Below, one piece after another: positions 54,278 to 62,900 of a stretch of 64,000 nt of DNA (its first letter is position 1; each line of letters opens with the position of its first letter). The notes under the pieces were generated by a model. That model was not told the DNA's origin. It saw nothing but the letters and a program-made list of their open reading frames with translations, and ran no database searches. Both the position numbers and the translations under genes were made by a program. Origin of the DNA: Arthrobacter sp. N199823 (lineage in GTDB: Bacteria; Actinomycetota; Actinomycetes; Actinomycetales; Micrococcaceae); NCBI RefSeq assembly GCF_002929705.1, contig NZ_PJIN01000001.1, positions 623,244-687,243 of the forward strand. The letters run 5' to 3'.

Positions 54278-54577
54278 ATGGGATTCATGATCTTTTTGGC
54301 AGTCTTCGGACTCATGGCATCAACCGCGCTCTTAGGATTTACTGTTGGAGGTTTTCATGAAATCGACAGAGAGACCGGCAAGAAGGCTGAAGGATTTAGT
54401 GCTGCCGTGACGGTGGCCCTTCTATTTGTGGCGGTCTGCTGCTCTTTCATCATTGTTGATCCGGCCGTCATCTCGCCGCTCTGGCTGCAGTACGTTACCT
54501 TTGCTGCGGCCCCCGCCGTGATCGGATATTCTGCTCGTTTGCTTCTTGCACAGAAACTCAGCAACTCGCAAGCCTAG
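54278..54577 (+). CDS. Small three-segment membrane protein
   Basis: A 99-residue protein with three hydrophobic segments (MIFLAVFGLMASTALLGFTV, AAVTVALLFVAVCCSFIIV, WLQYVTFAAAPAVIGYSARL). GGAGG lies nine bases before the ATG, a strong site. It follows the small hydrophobic protein gene and could be an accessory or immunity-type membrane protein for an exported peptide; this is positional inference only. Confidence 0.65.
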   Translation: MGFMIFLAVFGLMASTALLGFTVGGFHEIDRETGKKAEGFSAAVTVALLFVAVCCSFIIVDPAVISPLWLQYVTFAAAPAVIGYSARLLLAQKLSNSQA

Positions 54578-55001
54578 ATGGGTCACCCACGGCGCGCCCG
54601 GTGTCCCGTTGCTGGGATGGGTTGCGTCGTGGCTCTCACCGCATCCGACTCTTCATACGTCATTGCCCGTGGCCATACAGGGATTCAGGGCTGTTGATTC
54701 GGCGGGTTCGGGAGTACTTGCCGCGGACGCTGCCAGTATTGCCTACGCTCTCAATTCTGCAGACCCGGAGAAAAGTGGCATTCACATCAATTTGCCGAAC
54801 CGTATCATGGGGCAGTTTGAAATTCATCGAAAATGACCGGATGGACCATCACTTTAACATATTCGAACCTTTTGATAATTATTAGTTTTAATCAAACATT
54901 GTATTCGAATGTGTTGACAGTAACCAAGGGTGGTGGAATTGTGGGATTAGCAGTTGGGTAGCTTTGGGGTCCGATCCGTCAACTTATTTCAGGGGATTTT
55001 C
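54578..55001. other. Spacer with possible gene remnant and AT-rich promoter
   Basis: A plus-strand frame from a GTG at 54669 to 54836 gives a protein-like 55-residue product (FRAVDSAGSGVLAADAASIA) without ribosome site, perhaps a remnant. From 54840 the sequence is very AT-rich with an imperfect TTTGAT/ATCAAA inverted repeat, then a consensus TTGACA -35 at 54914-54919 with a weak AATTGT 17 bases later, and AGGGG before the next start at 55002. Confidence 0.45.
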
Positions 55002-55138
55002 ATGAAAAACAAATTTTCAAGAACAGCGGTTTCAATATTCTTGGCGTTTGGATTGCTGGCCAGTTCGGCGGCAATCAGCTCAGCCAGCCCTCAACAAGAT
55101 CCACCCAACAACGAGCCCGGGCAAACCAGTGTTTTGAC

Positions 55139-56583
55139 GGCTCTCCGCGGTTCGTGGTGAATTCCATTGTTGTCATGGATGATTCACCGCTATTCGGGCG
55201 GCGCTCCTGAGCATAATACGAGTTGTGTAGTTGGTGCTATTGACGAAGCCACGGGCGGTGCGTTTGATGTGTTTGATGCTGGTGTTGTTGGCTTCTACTT
55301 TTCCTGTAGTGGCACCGGTGACGATGAGGACCTCGATCTCTTTCCACCAGCGGCAGATGGTCCGCCACAGCCTGGTCGTCTCGGGCTGCTTTGATTCCTT
55401 CACCAGCCGCTCGAGGTCTTCCTTGGCTAGTTCGGCGTCTTCCAAGGAGCCGGTACGCAGCAGTGTCCGCACTTGTTCCTTCACATCCCACGCTGCCTTG
55501 AGTTTCCCGGTCGGATCGTCGGTGGCGAAGATTTTCTCCAACCGGGCCCGGGCCTGATCGGAAAGTGAATCGCCGGCGCGTAGGAGCAGCATCCGGTGCG
55601 CCCACGCCGGATCCACAGCCCGGCCACGACGACCCCGCACCTGGTGAGAGAGCGCCTGCCGCACCTCTGTCAGTGCCTGGTTGGCGAGCTGGATGAGATG
55701 GAAATGGTCCACCGAGACGGCGGTTCGGGGTAGCCACATCCGTAGCGCTTTCCTGAATGCTGCCGAGGGATCAATAGCTACAACTTGCACGAAGAGCCGC
55801 CACTCCAGGGGGCGTTTGATCAGCCACGCCCCGACCCCGGTGTGGTCACGGCCGTCAACAACACCAAGGATCTGGCTCGTATCTAGGTCAACAATCGTGG
55901 TCATCCACGGCTCAATCCGCTGCCATAGGTTAGTTTCCGGGTCCTTGAAGAAACGGAAGGACCGGAAGCGGTGTTCATCGATCCCCAGCATCCGCGGGCG
56001 CAGCAGATCCACGCTGGGAAGCTTCGTTGCAGCCATGTTCAAGGCCTTTTGCACCAACCACCAGGAGACGCCGTGAGCGGTTGCGGTTTCCGTGGCAGCA
56101 CGGCCAGAGTCAATGACGGCCTTCACGAGAGCGCTACGGAGCCGGCTCGTAGTACGTGCCCTAGCCGGGACCTCTATCGTGGCTTCAAAGAACGTTTTGC
56201 GCGGGCACAATAACTCGTCGCAAAACAGCCGGCGCTTGGCCCAGACAACTTCCACCGGACCAGCCACAGGGATATCGCGGACGCGTTGTTGCCGGCCAGA
56301 ATGGCGACGGGTGCTGATGACCCCGCAGCCAGGGCACCCGGATTCAACAGTGCTTTCAATATGGATCCTGCGTTGGCCAAAACTCAGCGTCTGGGTTTCT
56401 AGGACACGGTAGTCGTCCAGATTGAATATCGTGGTGGCAGCATCAGGGTGCACCAAAGTAAGCTCGTTCAAGGCTCGTAGTCCTGTCAAAGATGAATGCG
56501 TCAGAACATCCATCACAACAGGGCTACGAGCCACCTTTATTCAAGGACACGAAACCAGAATTCACCACGAACCACGGAGAGCC
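55139..56583 (-). mobile_element. ISL3 family insertion sequence
   Basis: A 1,445-bp element. Inverted repeats of 26 bp at 55139-55164 and 56558-56583 differ at one base and start with GGCTCTCC. An exact 8-bp target duplication GTTTTGAC flanks it (55131-55138 and 56584-56591), the size expected for ISL3. Intact repeats, duplication and transposase point to a recent insertion into the peptide gene. Confidence 0.96.
55173..56513 (-). CDS. ISL3 family transposase
   Basis: A 446-residue DDE transposase of the ISL3 type. The N-terminal zinc-binding motif is visible as GCPGCGVISTRR with later FCDELLCPRKTF; the catalytic region includes LGIDEHRFRSFRFF, AIDPSAAFRKALRMWLPRT followed by VDHFHLIQLANQAL, and a C-terminal GKVEANNTSIKHIKRTARGF. 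Full length with no frame break. The ATG at 56513 was chosen over a GTG seven codons upstream. Confidence 0.96.
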   Translation of the reverse strand: MDVLTHSSLTGLRALNELTLVHPDAATTIFNLDDYRVLETQTLSFGQRRIHIESTVESGCPGCGVISTRRHSGRQQRVRDIPVAGPVEVVWAKRRLFCDELLCPRKTFFEATIEVPARARTTSRLRSALVKAVIDSGRAATETATAHGVSWWLVQKALNMAATKLPSVDLLRPRMLGIDEHRFRSFRFFKDPETNLWQRIEPWMTTIVDLDTSQILGVVDGRDHTGVGAWLIKRPLEWRLFVQVVAIDPSAAFRKALRMWLPRTAVSVDHFHLIQLANQALTEVRQALSHQVRGRRGRAVDPAWAHRMLLLRAGDSLSDQARARLEKIFATDDPTGKLKAAWDVKEQVRTLLRTGSLEDAELAKEDLERLVKESKQPETTRLWRTICRWWKEIEVLIVTGATTGKVEANNTSIKHIKRTARGFVNSTNYTTRIMLRSAARIAVNHP

Positions 56584-56771
56584 GTTTTGACGTCCGAAGA
56601 GCAGAAAGCTCAGGACGTAAAAACTCTTCAGATAGCCGAGGCCATAAGGGCCCAACGTCTGGCAGTCACTCCGTCATCTGAAGACCGAGTCCCTGACGCG
56701 GCTGCTCAGGCTGGATCTGACCAAACTCTGGAATATCACCACTGACCACCGGAGAGTATGACCGATTCTGT

Positions 56772-57044
56772 GTGGCCTTGAATGGAACAACAACTGCTTG
56801 GCCCGAGTGGCAGGCACCCGAACTGTGTCAAAGCATGGTGGATGTGTATATTTCAGGAGGCCAAGTCGCGCACTACAATCCGTATCTGGTGTGGCTCGTA
56901 CAACTCAACGAAGCATCAGTGTCGGTGGAGTGCCTCTTGGGCGTTGTCTATTACGTGATTGCTCTCCCCGCCGAGGCGCCAACCCCGGCAGGCTGGGCGC
57001 TCATAGCCTTCGGTACGTCACTACTTGTGGCTACGTGTTCGTAA
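56772..57044 (+). CDS. Small membrane-type protein downstream of the peptide gene
   Basis: A 90-residue protein with a hydrophilic N-terminus (WPEWQAPELCQSMVDVYISG) and hydrophobic segments (VECLLGVVYYVIALPAEA, GWALIAFGTSLLVATCS). The GTG start is poorly supported; GGAGAG lies about 14 bases upstream. It starts 26 bases after the interrupted peptide gene and so would have been in its operon. Function unknown. Confidence 0.45.
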   Translation: MALNGTTTAWPEWQAPELCQSMVDVYISGGQVAHYNPYLVWLVQLNEASVSVECLLGVVYYVIALPAEAPTPAGWALIAFGTSLLVATCS

Positions 57045-57071
57045 GCTCTGCCAACCGAATGGAGGAACATA

Positions 57072-57257
57072 ATGACCAAGCAAGATGTCACTCGTCGCTA
57101 CTTATGGTTTAGCGTGGGACTGGGGGCCGTTGTTACCGTATCAACGCTAGTATTTTCTGCCAAAATAACTGCGACGACAATCGCAGCAATAGCATTCGTC
57201 GTCATATGCGCAATATTCTTGATAATTTCCTATTACAAGAAAAGTGCAAACAACTAA
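57072..57257 (+). CDS. Small two-segment membrane protein
   Basis: A 61-residue protein with two hydrophobic segments (LWFSVGLGAVVTVSTLVFS and IAAIAFVVICAIFLIISYY) and a basic end. GGAGG lies six bases before the ATG, the strongest ribosome site in this cluster. It is the last gene before a strong terminator. Function unknown; immunity-type roles are common for such proteins beside peptide genes. Confidence 0.65.
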   Translation: MTKQDVTRRYLWFSVGLGAVVTVSTLVFSAKITATTIAAIAFVVICAIFLIISYYKKSANN

Positions 57258-57281
57258 CCCCAAATTTGAAATAAGCATAGA

Positions 57282-57346
57282 GACGCACCCACCTGATACC
57301 AGGGAGCATCCATGCGATGCGCCCTGGTATCAGGTGTGTGCGTCTT
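57282..57346 (+). terminator. Terminator of the small-peptide cluster
   Basis: 24-bp arms at 57282-57305 and 57323-57346 pair with one mismatch (AGACGCAC and CCTGATACCAGGG are in the left arm), with a 17-base loop and a short TTTT tail. It marks the end of the small-gene cluster. Confidence 0.85.
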
Positions 57347-57391
57347 TTAAGTGCACTGTTCAGCCTTGACACTAGCCCCAATGTCATGAGG

Positions 57392-57730
57392 CTAGGTCTC
57401 TGGCGTATCCGCGCGAAGCTCGTGCCAGGTGCCGTCGGTGCACGCCTTCCAACTGGATGCCGATTCGTTCACAGATGGTTGCAGGCGCGCTGTTCCGAGT
57501 GTCTAGGCTGGGCTCCAGTTGACGGAAGCCTGGATCACGGAAACCCCATTGGGAACCATCTTGGCCGCCTCGGAGGCAAAACCAGACCCCTGTGCCGTTG
57601 GCGCGAGGGACTAGTCCAGCTTGCCGACCCGCTGAGAGCCAGATTCAGTGGTCCTTGGATTGCTGCCGACCATGACGGCACCGGCAAGTCCCATCCCCAA
57701 CCACTTGAGGTGGTGTCCAGCGAGTGACAT
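57392..57730 (-). pseudogene. Decayed small gene with two in-frame stops
   Basis: A 113-codon minus-strand frame beginning MSLAGHHLKWLGMGLAGAVM contains TAG codons at 57611-57613 and 57503-57505 and ends at 57392. Between them the product stays protein-like (GFASEAAKMVPNGVSVIQAS, NESASSWKACTDGTWHEL). It resembles a small exported protein that has decayed, but no homologue is recognised. The rest of 57731-58065 holds no gene and should contain the promoter of the next operon. Confidence 0.35.
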
Positions 57731-58065
57731 CAAGAACTCCCTAAACATCTTCTGTAGGGTCCACGTGCGCATTTTGCGCGCTTGGTCTGATGATGCTTGT
57801 TACAGCTGCGGCGCGACAGGTATGCCCCGCGTCGCGCTGTTATCCATTACAAAGGACCCTTATTGCCACCCTGTGATTCTGATGGCAAGGATCTTCCCGG
57901 CGCTCAAGAAAAGTACTTAATCAGGGCACACACGGAGCGAAAGTGATTGTTTGTGATTTTTTCAGCGTACAAGCAATCAAGATGTGTTAGAATTTGGTCA
58001 ACGAAATGCTTTGCGCAACGCCCCTGCGGCATCCGCGAAGCGCCTATCGAGGAGAGTGCGCGTAC

Positions 58066-58971
58066 ATGAGCGAGAACACCCAGCTTGGCCCCTTCATGGA
58101 GGCCGAACTCATCAGCCAGCCCGACGTCTGGGCCACGGCGATTGCCCAGTCCAAGAGCGAAAACCTGCTACCGGCCGACGGACAGCGCGTGGCCGTCATT
58201 GGTTGCGGTACCTCGTGGTTCATGGCGCAGAGTTATGCCACTGCCCGCGAAGCTGCTGGTAAAGGTGTTACTGACGCATTTGCTGCCTCCGAAGCGTTCC
58301 TTGGTGCCGAGCGTGGTTACGACGCCGTCATTGCCATCACCCGCTCAGGCACCACCACCGAGGTGCTGGAAATTCTGACGGCCATCAAGGGCACCGTGCG
58401 CACCGTTGCACTGGTGGGAGATGTTAACTCCCCGATCATGACGTTGGCAGACGCCGTCGTGGAACTTCCCTACGCCGATGAGAAGTCGGTGGTGCAGACC
58501 CGTTTCGCGACCACGGCGCTGACGTACTTGCTGACCAGCGTGGGTGTTGACCTGAGCCAGGCCATTGAGGACGCCAAGACCGCCGTCACCGCCCCGGTGG
58601 AGCAGGAGCTCATTGACGCCGAGCAGTTCACCTTTCTGGGCACCGGTTGGACAGTTGGCTTGGCTCACGAGGCTGGCCTGAAGATGCGCGAAGCTGTTCA
58701 GGGCTGGACGGAATCGTACCCGGCCAAGGAATACCGCCACGGACCCATCTCCATTGCAGCCCCGAACCGAGTCACCTGGATGTTCGGCGATCAGCCCGAG
58801 GGCCTGGATCGCGACATGGTCAAGACCGGTGCGCTTTACATCAACACCACTGTGCACCCGTTGGCGGAGTTGGCCCGCGTGCACCGCGTCACGCTGGAGC
58901 GCGCCCGCGCCCGCGGCATGAACCCGGACCTGCCGCGCAACCTGACCCGATCGGTCATTCTGGACGACTAG
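58066..58971 (+). CDS. SIS domain sugar isomerase/deaminase (AgaS-like)
   Basis: A 301-residue protein with two SIS domains. The first carries RVAVIGCGTSWFMAQSYATA and AVIAITRSGTTTEVLEIL, where the Ser/Thr residues bind the sugar phosphate; the second includes FTFLGTGWTVGLAHEAGLKM and KEYRHGPISI. Relatives are amino-sugar-6-phosphate isomerases/deaminases such as AgaS. GGAGAG precedes the ATG at 58066. It heads a cluster of kinase, aldolase and regulator genes for amino-sugar use. Confidence 0.88.
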   Translation: MSENTQLGPFMEAELISQPDVWATAIAQSKSENLLPADGQRVAVIGCGTSWFMAQSYATAREAAGKGVTDAFAASEAFLGAERGYDAVIAITRSGTTTEVLEILTAIKGTVRTVALVGDVNSPIMTLADAVVELPYADEKSVVQTRFATTALTYLLTSVGVDLSQAIEDAKTAVTAPVEQELIDAEQFTFLGTGWTVGLAHEAGLKMREAVQGWTESYPAKEYRHGPISIAAPNRVTWMFGDQPEGLDRDMVKTGALYINTTVHPLAELARVHRVTLERARARGMNPDLPRNLTRSVILDD

Positions 58972-59068
58972 CAGCGCTGATTTCCCCGTCATTCCGGACC
59001 ACGAGCAACTCCTGATGACTCTGTCAGCGCAGCAGCCCGGCAAGGGCTCTGCCGCTGGCTAAAATGTT

Positions 59069-59102
59069 AGGCACCCCACGTTCTTCATTGCGTGGGGTGC
59101 CT
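59069..59102. terminator. Hairpin between the SIS and ROK kinase genes
   Basis: Perfect 12-bp arms (AGGCACCCCACG and its complement) at 59069-59080 and 59091-59102 with a 10-base loop. It lies between co-directional genes and may terminate partially, separating the SIS gene from the kinase/aldolase operon. Confidence 0.7.
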
Positions 59103-59170
59103 GCCGTTTACTTCCACCAGTCCCGCGCATTTTGGATGCCCGCGGGCGCTGCACGCCGAAAGAGACTTTC

Positions 59171-60142
59171 ATGAACACCTTGACTAACCGCGGTGACGAT
59201 CCCGGCGCGCAGCACACCCCCGAGCTGGTGAATGCCGTTCTGGCCTTTGACGTTGGCGGAACCGACATGAAATCCGGGATCGTCCTCGGCGACATCACCA
59301 GCGGTGACGTGGAGGTGGTGGATGTTGCGCGCAACCCCACTCCATTGGACGGTGCCCGCTCGGGAGAGACCGTCTGCGCCAGAATTGTGGAGCTGACGGC
59401 TGCGTACCGTGCGGCCCACCCCGAGCTGAATATCTCCGCCGTGGGGGTGACGGTGCCGGGCATTGTGGATGAAGCCGCAGGCGTTGGCGTGTACTCCTCC
59501 AACCTGGGCTGGAAGGACTTCCCCTTTACTGCGACCTTGAGCAAGGCGCTCGGTCTGCCTGTGGGATTCGGGCACGACGTCGGCATGGCCGGTGAAGCTG
59601 AATTCCGTCTGGGTGCCGCTGTGGGCAAGAAGGATGTGCTCATCTTGGTGATTGGCACAGGTATCGCTGGAGCAGTTTTGTGCGACGGTCGCCGTGTGGC
59701 TGGCGGCGGATATGCGGGCGAGATTGGCCATGCTCTGGTCCCGGCGCCCGACGGTTCCTTGGTCATTATGGAATCGCTGGGCTCCGCTGGTGCTGTTGCC
59801 CGGCGCTACACCGAGGCTACCGGCAACACTGTGGCTGGCGCCCGCGATGTGGTGGCTCTGGCCGCTGAAGGCGACGCCGCGGCCAGCGCCGTGTGGCGCG
59901 ATGCCATCAATGCTCTGGCATTCAGTATTGCCCAGTGCGTGTCCATCCTGGGCACCGAAACAGTGGTTCTGGGAGGCGGGCTCTCCATGGCCGGAGCTGC
60001 CCTCGTTGACCCACTCGCCGCCCGCGTGGATGAACTGCTCACCTTCCATCGCCGCCCCGAATACCTGCATGCGGCGCTGGGCGAAAACGCCGGACTCATT
60101 GGGTCGGCGCTGAAGGCACGGAGCCTGGCGGCGCAGGCATGA
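59171..60142 (+). CDS. ROK family sugar kinase
   Basis: A 323-residue ROK protein. The phosphate-binding motif is AFDVGGTDMKSGIV, followed by GVTVPGIVDEAAGVGVYSSN and GYAGEIGHALV. The zinc-binding cysteine cluster usual after GEIGH in ROK kinases is absent (GSLVIMESLGS stands there), so it is a cysteine-less variant. It probably phosphorylates a hexose or N-acetylhexosamine. Its stop overlaps the next start (ATGA). Confidence 0.88.
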   Translation: MNTLTNRGDDPGAQHTPELVNAVLAFDVGGTDMKSGIVLGDITSGDVEVVDVARNPTPLDGARSGETVCARIVELTAAYRAAHPELNISAVGVTVPGIVDEAAGVGVYSSNLGWKDFPFTATLSKALGLPVGFGHDVGMAGEAEFRLGAAVGKKDVLILVIGTGIAGAVLCDGRRVAGGGYAGEIGHALVPAPDGSLVIMESLGSAGAVARRYTEATGNTVAGARDVVALAAEGDAAASAVWRDAINALAFSIAQCVSILGTETVVLGGGLSMAGAALVDPLAARVDELLTFHRRPEYLHAALGENAGLIGSALKARSLAAQA

Positions 60143-61155
60143 ACACCAGTAGCCCAGCCAGCCAGGCCGCCGGAGCGCAGCCAACCAGCTCAGCCAACAA
60201 TGTAGTCCTAACAGTCACCCCGAACCCTGCCGTTGACGTCACCTATACGGTTGCCGGAGTGCATCTTGGCTCCTCGCATCGGGTACCGACGCCGCTGAGC
60301 AGGGCTGGCGGCAAGGGCCTGAATGTCTCACGCGTGGCACACCAGCTGGGTCACCCCACGCTGGCCCTTGCCACTGCTGGCGGCGCCACTGGTGAGCAGC
60401 TCCGGCAGGATCTGGAAGCCGCCGGCATCTGGCACCAACTGGTTCCCGTTATGGCACCGACCCGACGCACCATCGCGCTGGTCGATACCGCTGCGAATAA
60501 CACCACGAGCATTTTCAATGAGGTCGGCCCAGCCCTGCAAACCGCCGAATGGCAAGCGCTGGCGGCCGCAGTGGTGGATAACCTTGCCGGTGTTCAGACC
60601 CCTGACGGCGTGCGCCGGCCAGGTGTCTTGGTAGGTTCGGGCTCCCTGCCTGATCAGGCACCGGCTGATTTCTACCCGGCGTTGGTGGCTCTGGCTCATG
60701 CGGCAGGAGTGCCGGCCATCATAGACACCTCTGGTGACGGTATTCTGGCCGCAGCAAAGGCCGGCGCGGATCTCCTCAAGCCCAACAACCACGAGTTAAT
60801 GGAAGCTGTGGGGGAGCAGGATCTGGTGGCCGCTGCCCGGACGCTCATGCGACTTGGGGCTCAACGCGTCCTGGTCAGCGTGGGAGAAGAAGGCATGCTG
60901 GCCTTCAGTGCCGATGTCCCCGGTAGCTACCTGCAGGCCAGACTCCCCGCACCATTGAGCGGAAACCCCACCGGCGCGGGAGACGCGGCGGTGAGTGCGG
61001 CCGCCGTCGCACTTGCCAATGGGGAAACTGATCTGCGGGAAATTCTGCGCCAGGCCACCGCCTGGAGTGCTGCGGCAGTCCTCATGCCTGGCGCCGGGGA
61101 AATCTCGCCCACGTACGCCGAGTTGGCCAGCGCGCTCATCTTCACTAACCACTAG
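60139..61155 (+). CDS. PfkB family 1-phosphofructokinase/tagatose-6-phosphate kinase
   Basis: A 338-residue ribokinase-fold kinase. The substrate motif is SRAGGKGLNVSRVAHQLG, and the C-terminal NPTGAGDAAVSAAAVAL includes the catalytic Asp. This is the LacC/FruK branch that phosphorylates tagatose-6-phosphate or fructose-1-phosphate. The aldolase next door makes tagatose-6-phosphate more likely. The ATG overlaps the ROK stop by four bases. Confidence 0.9.
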   Translation: MNTSSPASQAAGAQPTSSANNVVLTVTPNPAVDVTYTVAGVHLGSSHRVPTPLSRAGGKGLNVSRVAHQLGHPTLALATAGGATGEQLRQDLEAAGIWHQLVPVMAPTRRTIALVDTAANNTTSIFNEVGPALQTAEWQALAAAVVDNLAGVQTPDGVRRPGVLVGSGSLPDQAPADFYPALVALAHAAGVPAIIDTSGDGILAAAKAGADLLKPNNHELMEAVGEQDLVAAARTLMRLGAQRVLVSVGEEGMLAFSADVPGSYLQARLPAPLSGNPTGAGDAAVSAAAVALANGETDLREILRQATAWSAAAVLMPGAGEISPTYAELASALIFTNH

Positions 61156-61200
61156 TCTTCTGCCACGTCGGGCAGCACCGAGAACTAAGGAATGCATTTC

Positions 61201-62052
61201 ATGGCTTTGAGCAACACACGCGACATCATGGATCTAGCGGCGAAGGCCGGCACCGGCCAGGGTGCGTTCAACGTGATCCATCTCGAGACCATCGAGGGCC
61301 TTATTGGCGGCGCCGAGGCAGCCGGACGCCCTGTCATCTTGCAGATCTCGGAGAACTGCGCCGCGTTCCACGGTGGCCTGGAGCCGGTGGCGTTGGCTAC
61401 CTTGGCGGCTGCGCGCAAGGCCTCCGTGCCGGTGGCGGTGCACCTGGACCATGCCGAAGATGAGGCGTTGGCATACCAAGCCGTTGATCTGGGCTTTGGC
61501 TCCATCATGTTCGACGGCGCGCACTTTGAGTATGAGCAAAATGTTGAGGTGACGGCCCGCGTGGCCGCGTATGCTCACGAGCGCGGCGTGTACGTTGAAG
61601 CGGAGCTGGGCAAGGTGGGCGGCAAAGATGGTGCGCACGCCCCCGGTGTGTTGACCGATCCAACCGAGGCTGCAGCGTTTGTGGCTGCTACTGGCGTGGA
61701 CGCACTCGCCGTTGCAGTTGGATCATCGCACGCCATGACCGAGCGCAGCGCGGCCCTGAACCTTACCCGGATTGCGGAGCTGAAGGCTGCTTTGTCGGTG
61801 CCGTTGGTGCTGCACGGGTCCTCTGGGGTGTCCGACGAGAACATTGTGGCAGCGATTGCCGCAGGCATGACCAAGATCAACGTGTCAACGCATTTGAATG
61901 GCTTCTTCACGCGCGCTGTGCGCAATTACCTGGATGAGAATCCGGCAGTGGTCGATTCACGCAAGTATCTTGGCGCCGGCCGGGCGGCCCTGATTCCGGA
62001 AGTCGCACGGTTGCTGGATCTTTTTGCCGGCGCGACCCACATCCACAACTAA
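61201..62052 (+). CDS. Class II tagatose/fructose-bisphosphate aldolase
   Basis: A 283-residue class II aldolase of the GatY/KbaY type that splits a ketose-1,6-bisphosphate into two trioses. Zinc ligands are visible in VHLDHAEDE, VEAELGKVGG and LVLHGSSGV. The ATG at 61201 has AAGGA nine bases upstream, which favours it over the ATG at 61192. It follows the PfkB kinase whose product would be its substrate. Confidence 0.92.
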   Translation: MALSNTRDIMDLAAKAGTGQGAFNVIHLETIEGLIGGAEAAGRPVILQISENCAAFHGGLEPVALATLAAARKASVPVAVHLDHAEDEALAYQAVDLGFGSIMFDGAHFEYEQNVEVTARVAAYAHERGVYVEAELGKVGGKDGAHAPGVLTDPTEAAAFVAATGVDALAVAVGSSHAMTERSAALNLTRIAELKAALSVPLVLHGSSGVSDENIVAAIAAGMTKINVSTHLNGFFTRAVRNYLDENPAVVDSRKYLGAGRAALIPEVARLLDLFAGATHIHN

Positions 62053-62086
62053 ATGCGAGCGGCGATTCGCGGCCTAGGATTGAACA

Positions 62087-62878
62087 ATGAACAGAACTGA
62101 ACGACTCACCGCGATCATGAACCTGCTTGCCGCAGAGGGTCAGGTGGAGGTCGATGAAATCGTGGAGAAACTTGCTGTTTCTCCTGCGACGGCACGACGC
62201 GATCTGGACTCATTGGCCAACGAGCGCTTGCTGACACGTACCCGTGGTGGTGCCACGAGCGGTTCTGTTTCCTATGACCTTCCGGGGCGGTACAACCGCG
62301 ACGATCATGCCGAAGAAAAGCAGCAGATCGCCCATGCCGCCAGTGCGCTGATTCCCAAAGGTGCTGTCATTGGTCTGTGTGGTGGAACCACCAGCACGGC
62401 CTTGGCCCAGGTGTTGTCCACGCGTGAGGACCTGATGGTCCAATCGAACCGGCCCACCTTGACTGTGGTCACCAATGCCATCAACATTGCCGCCCAGCTG
62501 GCCATCCGCCCCAACTTCAAGATCATGGTCACCGGCGGCATTGTTAACCCGCGCTCCTACGAGTTGGTGGGTCCCTACGCGGACACCATCTTGGCGCGCG
62601 TGGCCCTGGACTTCGCCTTCATTGGTGTCAACGGCATCGAGCCCGGTTCCGGACCCACCACCAATGATGAGGGTGAGGCGTCGGTGAACTCCAAGATGGC
62701 CCGCCGCGCCTCCGAGTCCTACATTTTGGCTGACGCCTCCAAGATTGGAAAGCGGGCCTTCGCCACCATGGAGGAACATGATTTCCGCAACCTCATTACG
62801 GATTCACGGATCACGGCCGCTCAATTGGCAGCCTTCAACGAGGCCGGCACGCATGTGATTGTGGCCCCGGAGATCTAG
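62087..62878 (+). CDS. DeoR family transcriptional regulator
   Basis: A 263-residue DeoR/GlpR-type repressor. The N-terminal winged helix reads RLTAIMNLLAAEGQVEVDEI followed by LAVSPATARRDLDSL, and the sugar-phosphate sensing domain includes LCGGTTSTALAQ and DFAFIGVNGIEPG. As the last gene of the amino-sugar/tagatose operon it most likely represses that operon in the absence of a sugar phosphate. Confidence 0.93.
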   Translation: MNRTERLTAIMNLLAAEGQVEVDEIVEKLAVSPATARRDLDSLANERLLTRTRGGATSGSVSYDLPGRYNRDDHAEEKQQIAHAASALIPKGAVIGLCGGTTSTALAQVLSTREDLMVQSNRPTLTVVTNAINIAAQLAIRPNFKIMVTGGIVNPRSYELVGPYADTILARVALDFAFIGVNGIEPGSGPTTNDEGEASVNSKMARRASESYILADASKIGKRAFATMEEHDFRNLITDSRITAAQLAAFNEAGTHVIVAPEI

Positions 62879-62900
62879 CACGGAGGTCTTGGTTAGGAGA

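Larger units (their letters stand above)
55002..56745 (+). pseudogene. Secreted small-peptide gene interrupted by ISL3 element
   Basis: The 5' part (55002-55138) encodes a basic start and signal peptide (FSRTAVSIFLAFGLLASSAA) and then SPQQDPPNNEPGQTSVLT. Removing the insertion and one copy of the 8-bp duplication joins it in frame to 56592-56745 (SEEQKAQDVKTLQIAEAIRA to the stop), giving a 96-residue exported, acidic precursor. As it stands the N-terminal half runs into the element and stops after 52 residues. AGGGG precedes the ATG. The family is not recognised. Confidence 0.72.

Noticed and set aside
59108-60184. Minus-strand open frame of about 358 codons opposite the ROK kinase
   Set aside because: Antisense shadow of a clear kinase gene; product rich in His, Gly and Arg without domain features.
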